DNA of 64,000 nucleotides from Ruegeria arenilitoris (GTDB taxonomy: Bacteria > Pseudomonadota > Alphaproteobacteria > Rhodobacterales > Rhodobacteraceae): NCBI RefSeq assembly GCF_042675705.1, contig NZ_JBHTJJ010000006.1. One strand, 5' to 3'. The notes beneath the pieces were generated by a model that saw only the letters and a program-made list of their open reading frames with translations, was not told the origin of the DNA and did no database searches. This document shows, piece after piece, positions 43,723 to 52,103 of the stretch (position 1 is its first letter; each line of letters begins with the position of its first letter). The position numbers and the translations under genes are program-made.

Positions 43723-44608
43723 GCTTGGCACACAGATCATCCAGTTGATCCAGGTTTTCATAGGTCAACACCACCTGCCCGGTCTCGGTTCCGGGCTTGT
43801 GGTTGATGACCACCTTCATCGCCAGAATCGCAGAAAGGTCTTTTTCCAAAGCCCGCGTATCCGCGTCCTTACCTGCATTGAGGTCCCGCGACCGCGGTGC
43901 GGGACGATCCTTGTCGCCCTGTTGTTGCTTCTTGACCAGCGCCTCGGTCGCGCGGACTGACAAGCCGTCTTTCACGACAATTTTCGCCAGTTCGGACGGA
44001 TTATCCGCCGTGATAAGGGCGCGCGCGTGTCCGGCCGAAATTTTACCTTCAATAACAAGGGCTTGAACGTCACTTGGCAGTGAAAGCAGCCTCAGAAGGT
44101 TGGCAATATGGCTGCGGCTCTTGCCCAGAGCTTCGGCCAGCTTTTCCTGGGTGTGGCCGAACCGATCCATCAATTGCTTGAAGCCAGCGGCCTCCTCCAC
44201 GGCGTTCAGATCAGCCCGCTGGATGTTCTCGATGATGGCGACTTCCAGAACTTCGGTGTCGTCAAATTCGCGCACGATGACCGGAATGTCGTGCAACTGC
44301 GCCATCTGCGCGGCGCGCCAGCGGCGCTCACCCGCGACGATTTCATATTCGCCGCCGCCCACAGGGCGAACGATCAGGGGCTGGATGATCCCTTTCTCTT
44401 TGACCGAGGCAGCAAGCTCGTCCAGTTGATCCTGCGAAAATGTGCGGCGCGGCTGATTCGGGTTTGCCCGCAGCTTCTCGATCGGAACCTTCATGTCCGG
44501 CCGACGTGGTTCAGCCGTAACCCGGCTTTCAGGATCCTGTGATACATCCGCCATCAAGGCGGACAAGCCGCGCCCCAATCCGCGAGGTTTTCCTTTTCTG
44601 GCGCTCAC
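43712..44608 (-). CDS. parB: Chromosome-partitioning protein ParB (Spo0J)
   Basis: ParB is the CTP-dependent clamp that loads at parS and spreads over the origin region. The 298-residue protein starts MSARKGKPRGLGRGLSALM, has the CTP-binding motifs PNQPRRTFSQDQLDELAASV and GERRWRAAQMA, the ENIQRADLNAVEEA segment, a helix-turn-helix with GHTQEKLAEALGKSRSHIAN, and a C-terminal dimerisation domain. The start is GTG at 44608 with GGAGG upstream. It follows parA by 20 nt; two parS sites lie in the same operon. Confidence 0.97.
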   Translation of the reverse strand: MSARKGKPRGLGRGLSALMADVSQDPESRVTAEPRRPDMKVPIEKLRANPNQPRRTFSQDQLDELAASVKEKGIIQPLIVRPVGGGEYEIVAGERRWRAAQMAQLHDIPVIVREFDDTEVLEVAIIENIQRADLNAVEEAAGFKQLMDRFGHTQEKLAEALGKSRSHIANLLRLLSLPSDVQALVIEGKISAGHARALITADNPSELAKIVVKDGLSVRATEALVKKQQQGDKDRPAPRSRDLNAGKDADTRALEKDLSAILAMKVVINHKPGTETGQVVLTYENLDQLDDLCAKLSR

Positions 44609-44628
44609 TTCGCCCTCCTGACAGCCGC

Positions 44629-45432
44629 TCAGGCAGCCACTTTCTTGTTCTTTTGCATGATTTCGCGTGCCAGATGCCGGTACGCCATCGCCCCCAGAGA
44701 CCCCGAGTCATATTGAAGGACCGGAAGTGCAAATGACGGCGCTTCGCTGACCCTGACATTTCTGGGTATCTTGGTTTTAAATACCATCTCTCCCAGATTG
44801 TCACGCGCATCCTTTTCGACCTGCCGGGACAAGTTGTTGCGGTTGTCATACATGGTCAACACAATACCTTCGATTCTGAGGTCTGGATTCGCGGTCTGGC
44901 GAACCTCTCGAATCGTAAGCATCAGTTGCGACAGGCCTTCCAGTGCAAAGAACTCGCTTTGCAACGGAACCAAAACCGAATGCGCCGCCACCATCGCGTT
45001 GACTGTCAGCAGATTGAGGGACGGCGGGCAGTCGATCAGAACGAAATCAAAACTGAACTTGTCGATTGCCGGTTGCCTGAGCGCGTCGTGCAGCAAGTAG
45101 CTGCGTTTTTCATTCGAGATCAGCTCAATGTCTGCCGAGCTGAGGTCAACCGTAGCCGGAACGATACTGAGGTTTTCGATTTCGGTTTCCTGCACGACGG
45201 CCTCCAAGGGTGCCTCGTCCAGGATCAAGTCATACGTGGTCCAATCACGATCCTCTACCCCAAGCCCGGTGGACGCGTTTCCCTGCGGGTCCAGATCCAC
45301 GACCAGAACCTTGCATCCCGCCTCGGCCAAACCCGCCGCCAGATTGATCGCTGTCGTAGTCTTGCCAACCCCACCCTTCTGATTGGCAACTGCCATGATA
45401 CGAGGTCCTGCAGGGCGCGACAGATCAACCAC
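44629..45432 (-). CDS. parA: Chromosome-partitioning ATPase ParA (Soj)
   Basis: ParA forms ATP-dependent gradients on DNA that pull ParB-parS complexes apart. The 267-residue protein has the deviant Walker A KGGVGKTTTAINLAAGL near residue 19, the A' motif VLVVDLDPQGNAST and the Walker B region FVLIDCPPSLNLLTVNAM. The start is GTG at 45432, with AAAGGAG upstream, overlapping rsmG by 8 nt. Genomic position next to mnmG-rsmG marks it as chromosomal, not plasmid-borne. Confidence 0.97.
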   Translation of the reverse strand: MVDLSRPAGPRIMAVANQKGGVGKTTTAINLAAGLAEAGCKVLVVDLDPQGNASTGLGVEDRDWTTYDLILDEAPLEAVVQETEIENLSIVPATVDLSSADIELISNEKRSYLLHDALRQPAIDKFSFDFVLIDCPPSLNLLTVNAMVAAHSVLVPLQSEFFALEGLSQLMLTIREVRQTANPDLRIEGIVLTMYDNRNNLSRQVEKDARDNLGEMVFKTKIPRNVRVSEAPSFALPVLQYDSGSLGAMAYRHLAREIMQKNKKVAA

Positions 45433-46048
45433 GTGAGACTCCTTTGATCTTCAGGATGACAGCCTGGGGGTCAGTTAAACTATTAGCTGTCTCCGTGGTA
45501 AAATTCCATTCCCGTTGTGCCGCGTCGATTTCTTTTTTCCAGGTGGCGCCTTTGGGAAACACGGCCACTCCATCTTCCTTTAAATGCCTGTCACAAAACG
45601 ACAATAAGGTCGTCAGGTCCGCGAGCGCCCTTGCGGACAGGACATCAGCGCCCAAGGGATCCACAACCTCGATCCGCTTTGAAATCACCGAGCAGTTGGC
45701 CTTGGTTTCTCGAATGACGGTCCGCAAAAACGCCGATTTTCTCTGATCGCTCTCAACCAGGGTAAATTCCGTCTCGGGCGATGTTTCAGAGGCCAGTATC
45801 GCGCAGACCAGCCCGGGAAATCCGCCACCGCTGCCCAGATCGACCCATTGCTTCTTTGGCTCAACCAAATGGAAGACCTGGATCGAGTCCTTTATATGTC
45901 GGGCCCAAACCTCCGGCAGGGTGCTGCGCGAAACCAAATTGATCTTCGGATTCCACTTTCGCAGAAGATTGACAAAGATTGACAGCTTTTCGAATGTTTC
46001 ACGTGAAACATTCATGCCATCGGGCGAAGCGCACAAGTCGCCGTTCAT
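45425..46048 (-). CDS. rsmG: 16S rRNA (guanine527-N7)-methyltransferase RsmG (GidB)
   Basis: RsmG methylates G527 of 16S rRNA; loss gives low-level streptomycin resistance. The 207-residue protein has KWNPKINLVSRSTLPEVWAR, the SAM motif WVDLGSGGGFPGLVCAILAS near residue 68 and SDQRKSAFLRTVIRET. The ATG at 46048 overlaps the mnmG stop by 4 nt; a second ATG at 46015 starts MNVSRETFEKL. Codons 13-18 (VSRET) coincide with a perfect parS site, so this stretch is under dual constraint. Confidence 0.95.
   Translation of the reverse strand: MNGDLCASPDGMNVSRETFEKLSIFVNLLRKWNPKINLVSRSTLPEVWARHIKDSIQVFHLVEPKKQWVDLGSGGGFPGLVCAILASETSPETEFTLVESDQRKSAFLRTVIRETKANCSVISKRIEVVDPLGADVLSARALADLTTLLSFCDRHLKEDGVAVFPKGATWKKEIDAAQREWNFTTETANSLTDPQAVILKIKGVSRG
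45995..46010. promoter_or_regulatory. parS: parS site 1, inside rsmG
   Basis: A perfect 16-bp palindrome, TGTTTCACGTGAAACA, identical to the chromosomal parS consensus bound by ParB. It lies within the first codons of rsmG, in the same operon as parA and parB and about 5.1 kb from the candidate origin gap. Confidence 0.97.
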
Positions 46049-47922
46049 GCCTTTTTTGCTCTCTGACTGCTTCTGAGTTTCGCCAGTACCAAGGTCAAAG
46101 CAGCAGGTGTAACACCCTCCACGCGGCTCGCTTGGGCAATGTTTGCTGGTCGCGCGGTTGACAGCTTCTGCTTCAACTCATTCGAAAGGCCTGTGAGCGA
46201 GGAATAGTCAAAATCCGCAGGTATGGCATGGGTTTCGTCGCGTTTCATGGCTTCGACATCTCGTTGTTGCCGAGCTATGTAGTTGGCGTATAGCGCGTCC
46301 CTTTCGATCTGCCGACGGGTGTCTTGGTCGACACCGTCCAGCTGCTGGATCAGCGGCACAAGGTCCTCGAAGCACACGTTCGGAAAAGCCAAGATTGCCA
46401 TTCCGTCCCTGCGGTTACCATCCTGATTCACTTCGATGCCAGCTGCGCGAATTTCCTTGGGGGTATAAGTCCTTTCGGTTAGTACTGACTTCACAGCGCC
46501 CAGCTTTTCCATTTTTATTTCAAAAGCCAGGCGACGATGATCCGATATACACCCAATTTCCAGGCCTTGCGGCGTAAGGCGTTGATCCGCATTGTCGGCA
46601 CGTAAGGACAGACGGAACTCGGCGCGCGAGGTGAACATCCGATACGGTTCCGCCACGCCCCGTGTGGTCAGATCGTCAATCATCACACCAATATAGCTGT
46701 TAGCTCGGGTAAAATGAATTGCATCTCGCCCCTGAACTTCCAGCGCGGCATTCAGGCCCGCGACCAAGCCTTGAGCGGCCGCTTCCTCATATCCTGTGGT
46801 TCCGTTGATCTGCCCCGCAAGATATAGTCCCGGGATCTCAGGTAAGGCCAAGGACGCTTTCAACACACGCGGGTCCACATAGTCGTATTCGATGGCATAA
46901 CCCGGCTGTAAGATCTCTGCCGCCTCAAGGCCTTTGATGGAATGGACGTACTCAACTTGGACATCCTGAGGCAGCGAAGTCGAAATCCCGTTTGGATACA
47001 CGGTGTGGTCATTGACCCCCTCAGGCTCCAGGAAAATCTGATGGGAGTCCTTGTCCGCAAACCGAACGATCTTGTCTTCGATCGAAGGGCAATATCGCGG
47101 CCCCACTCCCTCGATATGCCCTCCATACATCGCGGAACGGGTCAGGTTCTTTTCGATGATTTCATGGGTTCGCGCGTTCGTATGAGTGATTCCGCAAGAG
47201 ATTTGCGGCGCCACCGGTGTTATGGACAGAAATGAGAACATGGTCGGGTCATCATCACCATCCTGTCGTTCCAATCCGTCCCAGTCGATCGTGCGTCCAT
47301 CAAGTCGAGGAGGCGTTCCTGTTTTCAGCCGCGCCATCGGCAGGTCATAGCTATCCAAACGCTCAGCCAGTCGCACAGACGGCCTGTCGCCCATACGGCC
47401 TCCGGGCCTCTGAACATCGCCAATATGGATCACACCCCGCAGAAACGTTCCCGAGGTCAGTATAACCGCTTTCGCCGGAATTTCAGATCCGTCAGACAGA
47501 ACCACCCCGGCAACGCGATGGCCGTCCATTCGGAAATCTATGACTTCTCCGGTAATGACCTCGAGGTTCTTGCGCGCCATTGTTTCCTGTTGCATTGCAG
47601 CCCGGTACAGCGCGCGGTCGGCCTGCGCACGGGGCCCTTGAACAGCCGGCCCTTTACGACGGTTCAGAAGGCGAAACTGAATTCCCGCCCGGTCTGCAAC
47701 CCGTCCCATAACGCCGTCCAGCGCGTCGATCTCTCGAACCAGATGGCCTTTTCCAAGTCCGCCGATCGCTGGATTGCAAGACATGACACCGATGTCGGTT
47801 TCCGAAAGTGTCACCAAAGCTGTCTGCGCACCCATCCGCGCCGCAGCGTGGGCCGCCTCGGCCCCTGCATGTCCCGCTCCGATAACGACGACGTCAAACT
47901 CCGAATGTTTCACGTGAAACAC
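46045..47922 (-). CDS. mnmG: tRNA uridine-5-carboxymethylaminomethyl modification enzyme MnmG (GidA)
   Basis: MnmG with MnmE modifies the wobble uridine U34 of several tRNAs. The 625-residue FAD protein has the Rossmann motif VIGAGHAGAEAAHAAARMG near residue 12, the signature GPRYCPSIEDKIVRFADKD, and a PRLDGRTIDWDGLE segment. The start is GTG at 47922 with GAGGAG upstream (MFHVKHSEFDV). The start codon and codons 2-6 overlie the second parS. mnmE lies 3 nt upstream in the operon and rsmG overlaps downstream. Confidence 0.97.
   Translation of the reverse strand: MFHVKHSEFDVVVIGAGHAGAEAAHAAARMGAQTALVTLSETDIGVMSCNPAIGGLGKGHLVREIDALDGVMGRVADRAGIQFRLLNRRKGPAVQGPRAQADRALYRAAMQQETMARKNLEVITGEVIDFRMDGHRVAGVVLSDGSEIPAKAVILTSGTFLRGVIHIGDVQRPGGRMGDRPSVRLAERLDSYDLPMARLKTGTPPRLDGRTIDWDGLERQDGDDDPTMFSFLSITPVAPQISCGITHTNARTHEIIEKNLTRSAMYGGHIEGVGPRYCPSIEDKIVRFADKDSHQIFLEPEGVNDHTVYPNGISTSLPQDVQVEYVHSIKGLEAAEILQPGYAIEYDYVDPRVLKASLALPEIPGLYLAGQINGTTGYEEAAAQGLVAGLNAALEVQGRDAIHFTRANSYIGVMIDDLTTRGVAEPYRMFTSRAEFRLSLRADNADQRLTPQGLEIGCISDHRRLAFEIKMEKLGAVKSVLTERTYTPKEIRAAGIEVNQDGNRRDGMAILAFPNVCFEDLVPLIQQLDGVDQDTRRQIERDALYANYIARQQRDVEAMKRDETHAIPADFDYSSLTGLSNELKQKLSTARPANIAQASRVEGVTPAALTLVLAKLRSSQRAKKA
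47906..47921. promoter_or_regulatory. parS: parS site 2, at the mnmG start codon
   Basis: A second perfect TGTTTCACGTGAAACA palindrome. It covers two bases of the mnmG GTG start and the next codons (FHVKH), 1.9 kb from parS site 1 and about 3.2 kb from the candidate origin gap. ParB loading here would place a protein clamp over a translation start region of DNA. Confidence 0.97.
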
Positions 47923-47925
47923 TCC

Positions 47926-49212
47926 TCATTTACCCAAACAAAAGCTGGCGAATATTTCGTCCAGCAGATTTTCCACATCTACCCGACCAACCAAAGACTC
48001 CAACGCGCGGATGGCGGTCCGCAGCTCTTCTGCTGCAATATCGTACAGGTCCGGGCCAGAATCCAGAACCCTGAGTGCTTCGGACAGAGCGGCCGAGGAT
48101 TTCAGCATTGCAACACGATGGCGTTCCCGGGTGGCAATACCAGATCTGGCGGTTCTGTCTCTCAAAACTACCGATATGTTGTGAATCAGGCGATCGATTC
48201 CCTGACCTGTCTTCCCCGACACACCCTCGGTCCCATCTGAACGAAGGTCGGATTTCGGCAGTACCTGGATGTCGCCGGATTGCATACCGATTCCCAACGC
48301 TTCGGGGTCCTCGGTCAGAAATACGCGAAGGTCGGCATTTTCCGCCCGCTTTCTGGCCAGAGCAATCCCAAGACCCTCTACATGGTCCTCGGTTTCGCGT
48401 AACCCGGCCGTATCCAGCAACGTGACCGGCAGACCTGCCAAGTCCATCCGCACCTCGATTATGTCGCGGGTGGTGCCAGCATATTCCGAAGTAATTGCCG
48501 CCTCCCGGCCCGCGAGCGCATTCAGCAAGGTCGACTTGCCCGCGTTCGGTGGGCCGACGATAGCCACTTCAAAGCCGGAGCGGATCCGCTCGGCAATCCT
48601 CACGCCCTTCGCCTCCCGCTCCAGATCCGCCATGACAGCATTCACAAGCGATCGGACTTCGGGTGACACATCCGTTGGCACGTCTTCATCGGCAAAATCG
48701 ATGACCGCCTCCAGCAATGAGGCCGCCCGGATCAAATCCCGCCGCCACCGTTCCGCCAGGTCGCCCAACTCGCCAGCCAGAATGGTCTGAGCCTGCTTGC
48801 GCTGGGCCTCGGTCTCTGCGTCGATCAGATCGGCCAAGCCTTCGACCTGGGCAAGGTCCATCTTCCCGTTTTCAAGAGCACGCCGGGTGAACTCGCCCGG
48901 TTCGGCCAGTCGCAGATCCGGCATTTCGGACAGGACGCGCAGAACCGCGTTGACCGAAGCCGTGCTGCCATGGATCTGCAACTCGGCCACATCTTCGCCG
49001 GTAAAGCTGGACGGACCGTGGAAGGTCAGGACCAGCCCGACATCCAGACGCGACCCGTCAGGTGCCTGCAACTCACGCAGGCACATGCCACGCAACGGCA
49101 AATCTCCACCCGACAGAACCTTGGCCGCGCGGTGCGATTGCGGTCCTGACAGGCGGATCACAGCAACCCCTGCCTTGCCTTGCGCGCTGGCCAAGGCGAA
49201 TATCGTTTCCAT
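47926..49212 (-). CDS. mnmE: tRNA modification GTPase MnmE (TrmE)
   Basis: MnmE is the GTPase partner of MnmG, using a folate donor for wobble uridine modification. The 428-residue protein opens METIFALASAQGKAGVAVIR, with the folate-binding region and FTGEDVAELQIHGS. The G domain has G1 GPPNAGKSTLLNALAG near residue 218, G2 TTRD, G3 DTAGLRE. It ends with the C-terminal CxGK motif as FCLGK, needed for the modification chemistry. It is first in the run mnmE-mnmG-rsmG-parA-parB and follows rho by 31 nt. Confidence 0.97.
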   Translation of the reverse strand: METIFALASAQGKAGVAVIRLSGPQSHRAAKVLSGGDLPLRGMCLRELQAPDGSRLDVGLVLTFHGPSSFTGEDVAELQIHGSTASVNAVLRVLSEMPDLRLAEPGEFTRRALENGKMDLAQVEGLADLIDAETEAQRKQAQTILAGELGDLAERWRRDLIRAASLLEAVIDFADEDVPTDVSPEVRSLVNAVMADLEREAKGVRIAERIRSGFEVAIVGPPNAGKSTLLNALAGREAAITSEYAGTTRDIIEVRMDLAGLPVTLLDTAGLRETEDHVEGLGIALARKRAENADLRVFLTEDPEALGIGMQSGDIQVLPKSDLRSDGTEGVSGKTGQGIDRLIHNISVVLRDRTARSGIATRERHRVAMLKSSAALSEALRVLDSGPDLYDIAAEELRTAIRALESLVGRVDVENLLDEIFASFCLGK

Positions 49213-49243
49213 TCGAAGGCCTCGCGTCGGTTACAAGACCGTA

Positions 49244-50515
49244 TCAGGTATTCATCGAGTCGAAGAACTCGGAATTGGTCTTGGTCTGTTTCAGCTTGGA
49301 CAACAGGAACTCGATCGCGTCGGTTGTGCCCATAGGGTTGAGGATACGGCGCAGAACGAAGGTTTTGGCCAGATCGCCCTTGTCGACAAGCAGGTCCTCT
49401 TTGCGGGTGCCGGACTTGAGGATGTCGATCGCCGGGAACACCCGCTTGTCTGCGATCTTGCGATCCAGAACGATCTCCGAGTTGCCGGTGCCCTTGAATT
49501 CTTCAAAGATCACTTCGTCCATCCGGCTGCCGGTGTCGATCAGCGCGGTGGCGATGATGGTCAGCGAACCGCCCTCTTCGATGTTGCGCGCCGCACCAAA
49601 GAATCGTTTGGGCCGCTGCAGGGCGTTGGCGTCCACACCACCGGTCAGAACTTTGCCGGATGACGGGACCACGGTGTTGAATGCCCTACCAAGTCTTGTG
49701 ATCGAGTCGAGAAGAATAACAACATCTCGTTTATGTTCGACCAGGCGCTTGGCTTTTTCGATCACCATCTCGGACACGGCCACGTGGCGGGTCGCCGGTT
49801 CATCAAAGGTCGAGGATACCACCTCACCCTTCACCGAGCGTTGCATGTCGGTCACCTCTTCGGGGCGCTCGTCGATCAGCAGGACGATCAGGTAGCACTC
49901 CGGATGGTTGCGCTCGATCGAATGCGCGATGTTCTGCAGGATCACCGTTTTACCGGTCCGCGGCGGCGCCACGATCAGCGACCGTTGGCCCTTGCCGATC
50001 GGCGCAACCAGGTCGATCACCCGGGCCGACTTGTCCTTGATGGTCGGGTCCTCGATCTCCATCTTCAGCCGCTCGTCCGGATAGAGCGGCGTCAGGTTGT
50101 CAAAGGCGATCTTGTGTTTCGCCTTTTCCGGGTCTTCGAAGTTGATCTTGGTCACCTTCGTCAGCGCGAAATATCGCTCGTTCTCTTCGGGGGCCTTGAT
50201 CTCGCCCTCGACCGTGTCGCCGGTGCGCAGCGAGTGCTGGCGGATCATCTCGGGCGAGACATAGATGTCGTCCGGGCCGGGCAAATAGTTCGCCTCGGGC
50301 GAGCGCAGAAAGCCGAAGCCGTCCTGCAGCACCTCAAGCACACCGTCGCCGCCCACGGTCCAGCCCTCATCCGCGCGTTCGCGCAGGATCTGGAACATCA
50401 TCTCGCCCTTGCGCATGGTCGAGGCGTTTTCGATCTCGAGCTCTTCGGCCATGGCCAGAAGGTCTTTGGGGCTTTTGGCCTTCAGATCGGCCAGATTCAG
50501 GGATTCGGTTGTCAT
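49244..50515 (-). CDS. rho: Transcription termination factor Rho
   Basis: Rho is the hexameric RNA helicase that ends transcription at Rho-dependent sites. The 423-residue protein begins with a helical domain (LNLADLKAKSPKDLLAMAEE), then a cold-shock-type RNA-binding fold (GFGFLRSPEANYLPGPDDIY), Walker A VAPPRTGKTVILQNIAHSI near residue 180, the Q-loop RLGRAFNTVVPSSGKVLTGG, and the R-loop KGTGNSEIVLDRKIADKRVF. Length is canonical. It sits between hemJ and mnmE. Confidence 0.98.
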   Translation of the reverse strand: MTTESLNLADLKAKSPKDLLAMAEELEIENASTMRKGEMMFQILRERADEGWTVGGDGVLEVLQDGFGFLRSPEANYLPGPDDIYVSPEMIRQHSLRTGDTVEGEIKAPEENERYFALTKVTKINFEDPEKAKHKIAFDNLTPLYPDERLKMEIEDPTIKDKSARVIDLVAPIGKGQRSLIVAPPRTGKTVILQNIAHSIERNHPECYLIVLLIDERPEEVTDMQRSVKGEVVSSTFDEPATRHVAVSEMVIEKAKRLVEHKRDVVILLDSITRLGRAFNTVVPSSGKVLTGGVDANALQRPKRFFGAARNIEEGGSLTIIATALIDTGSRMDEVIFEEFKGTGNSEIVLDRKIADKRVFPAIDILKSGTRKEDLLVDKGDLAKTFVLRRILNPMGTTDAIEFLLSKLKQTKTNSEFFDSMNT

Positions 50516-50650
50516 GATGATACGGACCTTGGCCGCAAGGGTGCGGCACAGCGTTGAATTTCAAACAGGAAGATGCGCCATCCGGACGGATGGGTTGATC
50601 CCTACATAAGGCCGGTCGCCGCCCGAGTCAAACCGGTGCGGAAATGGCCC

Positions 50651-51100
50651 TCAGAACTTCAGAATGACCGCCAGAACGATGATGACCATCAAAACGGTCG
50701 GAACCTCGTTCATCATGCGGTACTGGCGCCCTGTGAGCGTGTTGCGGCCTTCGACGAAATCCTTGCGCCGGGCCAACAGCCAGTGATGGAACCAGGTCAT
50801 GCCGATCACCGCCGCGCCCTTGACCCAGGGCCAGGACCAGTCCCACCCGACGATGCCGGGAGTGAATACCATGATGAGGCCACAGACCCAGGCTACGATC
50901 ATCGCCGGCCGCATGATCACGCGCAGCAGCTTTTCTTCCATTTCAAAGAAGATCTCTGGCGCGCCGTCGACGGCCTGCGCCTTTTCGACGTGATAGACGA
51001 ACAGACGCGGCAGATAAAACAAACCCGCCATCCACGAGATCACCGCCATGATGTGCAGCGATTTCACCCAAGGGTACAGCGTGAAGAGAAGATCGGTCAT
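50651..51100 (-). CDS. hemJ: Protoporphyrinogen oxidase HemJ
   Basis: HemJ oxidises protoporphyrinogen IX to protoporphyrin IX in the membrane and is the main form in alphaproteobacteria. The 149-residue protein (ATG 51100) has about four helices and the family residues KSLHIMAVISWMAGLFYLPR near residue 13, with conserved His and Arg, VYHVEKA, and later MTWFHHWLLARRKDF and RMMNEVPT. The open frame to 51328 runs into the AT-rich gap and was rejected. The gene borders the candidate origin. Confidence 0.93.
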   Translation of the reverse strand: MTDLLFTLYPWVKSLHIMAVISWMAGLFYLPRLFVYHVEKAQAVDGAPEIFFEMEEKLLRVIMRPAMIVAWVCGLIMVFTPGIVGWDWSWPWVKGAAVIGMTWFHHWLLARRKDFVEGRNTLTGRQYRMMNEVPTVLMVIIVLAVILKF

Positions 51101-51503
51101 CGGGTTTCCCGGTACTGGTCGGACCCTCCCTAATAAAAAAAATAGAAAAGAGAAAGGATGATGGTTTTGTAGGGTGGGCAAAATCCGTGGATTATTGTTT
51201 TGTCCGCCAGTTTTCCCCAGGTGGATGAATAAATTCCAAAACTGATTGATTCTGGTGATTTCATTTTTTACATAGTAAAAACAAATAGTTAAATTATACA
51301 TCGCGGACCTGTCTTGGGGATAACTCAAGGGACATCTTTTGATGAACAGGAAGTCCCAAGATCCCGAGTTATCCTTGTCCCGACCGGACAGTCTTTGAGC
51401 GACTCAGGGAAGTTTCAGGCCGAAATCGCGGGCTTGCGTGTCAACCGGAAAACCATACAAACCGTTCAAGACCAATGATCCACTTGCCCACGGGGTTTTC
51501 CAC
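51101..51503. other. oriC: Candidate chromosomal replication origin (oriC) region
   Basis: This 403-bp gene-free gap is the longest in the window and unusually AT-rich at 51130-51300 for this genome. DnaA-box-like words with one or two mismatches to TTATCCACA or TGATCCACA lie at 51186, 51211, 51220, 51315, 51369, 51476 and 51496 (the best are tggggataa, tgatccact and ttttccaca). GANTC methylation sites are at 51248 and 51401. Genes diverge away from the gap on both sides, parAB and two parS lie within 8 kb, and the flanking maf-aroE-coaE-dnaQ and rho-mnmE-mnmG blocks border origins in other alphaproteobacteria. No perfect DnaA box was seen. Confidence 0.65.
51319..51374. repeat. 9-bp inverted repeat in the candidate origin
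   Basis: GGATAACTC (51319-51327) is repeated inverted as GAGTTATCC (51366-51374), and a second pair GGGAC/GTCCC lies between. Both arms overlap DnaA-box-like words, so the repeat could position DnaA in opposite orientation. Its role is inferred only. Confidence 0.7.
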
Positions 51504-52103
51504 ATGACTGTCCCCATCGTACTTGCCTCGGGGTCCGAGATCCGCGCGCAGTTGCTGCGCAACGCCGGGGTGCCGTTCTCCGTCCAGGTCGCCCGCGTGG
51601 ACGAGGATACTGCCAAACGCGCGCTTGTGGCCGAGGGCGCCCCGCCGCGCGACATCGCCGATGCTCTCGCCGAGCTCAAGGCGCGCAAGATCAGTGACAA
51701 GACGCCCGGCGCGATGGTTCTGGGCTGTGACCAGGTTCTGGATTTCGATGGACGTCTGCTGTCCAAGCCCAAAACGCCCGAAGACGCGCTGGCACAGTTG
51801 AAAGCTATGCGCGGCAAGCGCCACATGCTGCTGTCGGCAGCGGTGATCTATCAGAATGGCGAACCGGTCTGGCGCCATGTCGGTCAGGTGCGGTTGCGGA
51901 TGCGCGCCAGTTCGGATGCCTATCTGAAGGGCTATGTCGCGCGCAACTGGGACAGCATCCGCCACGCGGTCGGGGCCTACAAGCTGGAAGAAGAAGGCGT
52001 GCGCCTGTTCACCAGCATTGACGGCGACTATTTTAACGTCTTGGGTATGCCCCTGCTGGAGCTGCTCAATTTTCTTGCGGTCCGAGGGGTGATCGAACAA
52101 TGA
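51504..52103 (+). CDS. maf: Maf-family nucleoside triphosphate pyrophosphatase
   Basis: Maf proteins hydrolyse modified or canonical pyrimidine nucleoside triphosphates. The 199-residue protein starts MTVPIVLASGSEIRAQLLRN at 51504, with the signature ASGSEIR, the MVLGCDQVLDFDGRLLSKP segment containing the catalytic aspartate, and YKLEEEGVRLFTSIDGDYFN. The frame open from 51438 was rejected as it extends into the candidate origin. It overlaps aroE by 4 nt. Confidence 0.92.
   Translation: MTVPIVLASGSEIRAQLLRNAGVPFSVQVARVDEDTAKRALVAEGAPPRDIADALAELKARKISDKTPGAMVLGCDQVLDFDGRLLSKPKTPEDALAQLKAMRGKRHMLLSAAVIYQNGEPVWRHVGQVRLRMRASSDAYLKGYVARNWDSIRHAVGAYKLEEEGVRLFTSIDGDYFNVLGMPLLELLNFLAVRGVIEQ

Noticed and set aside
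43712..45432. parAB as a plasmid partition locus
   Set aside because: The adjacent mnmG-rsmG genes, consensus chromosomal parS and the core gene neighbourhood show it is the chromosomal system.
48075..48425. Small open frames on the plus strand within mnmE and mnmG
   Set aside because: They are shadows of the minus-strand genes without ribosome binding sites or recognisable motifs.
51101..51503. CtrA binding sites (TTAA-N7-TTAA) in the candidate origin
   Set aside because: One TTAA occurs at 51290 but no second copy at the right spacing was found.
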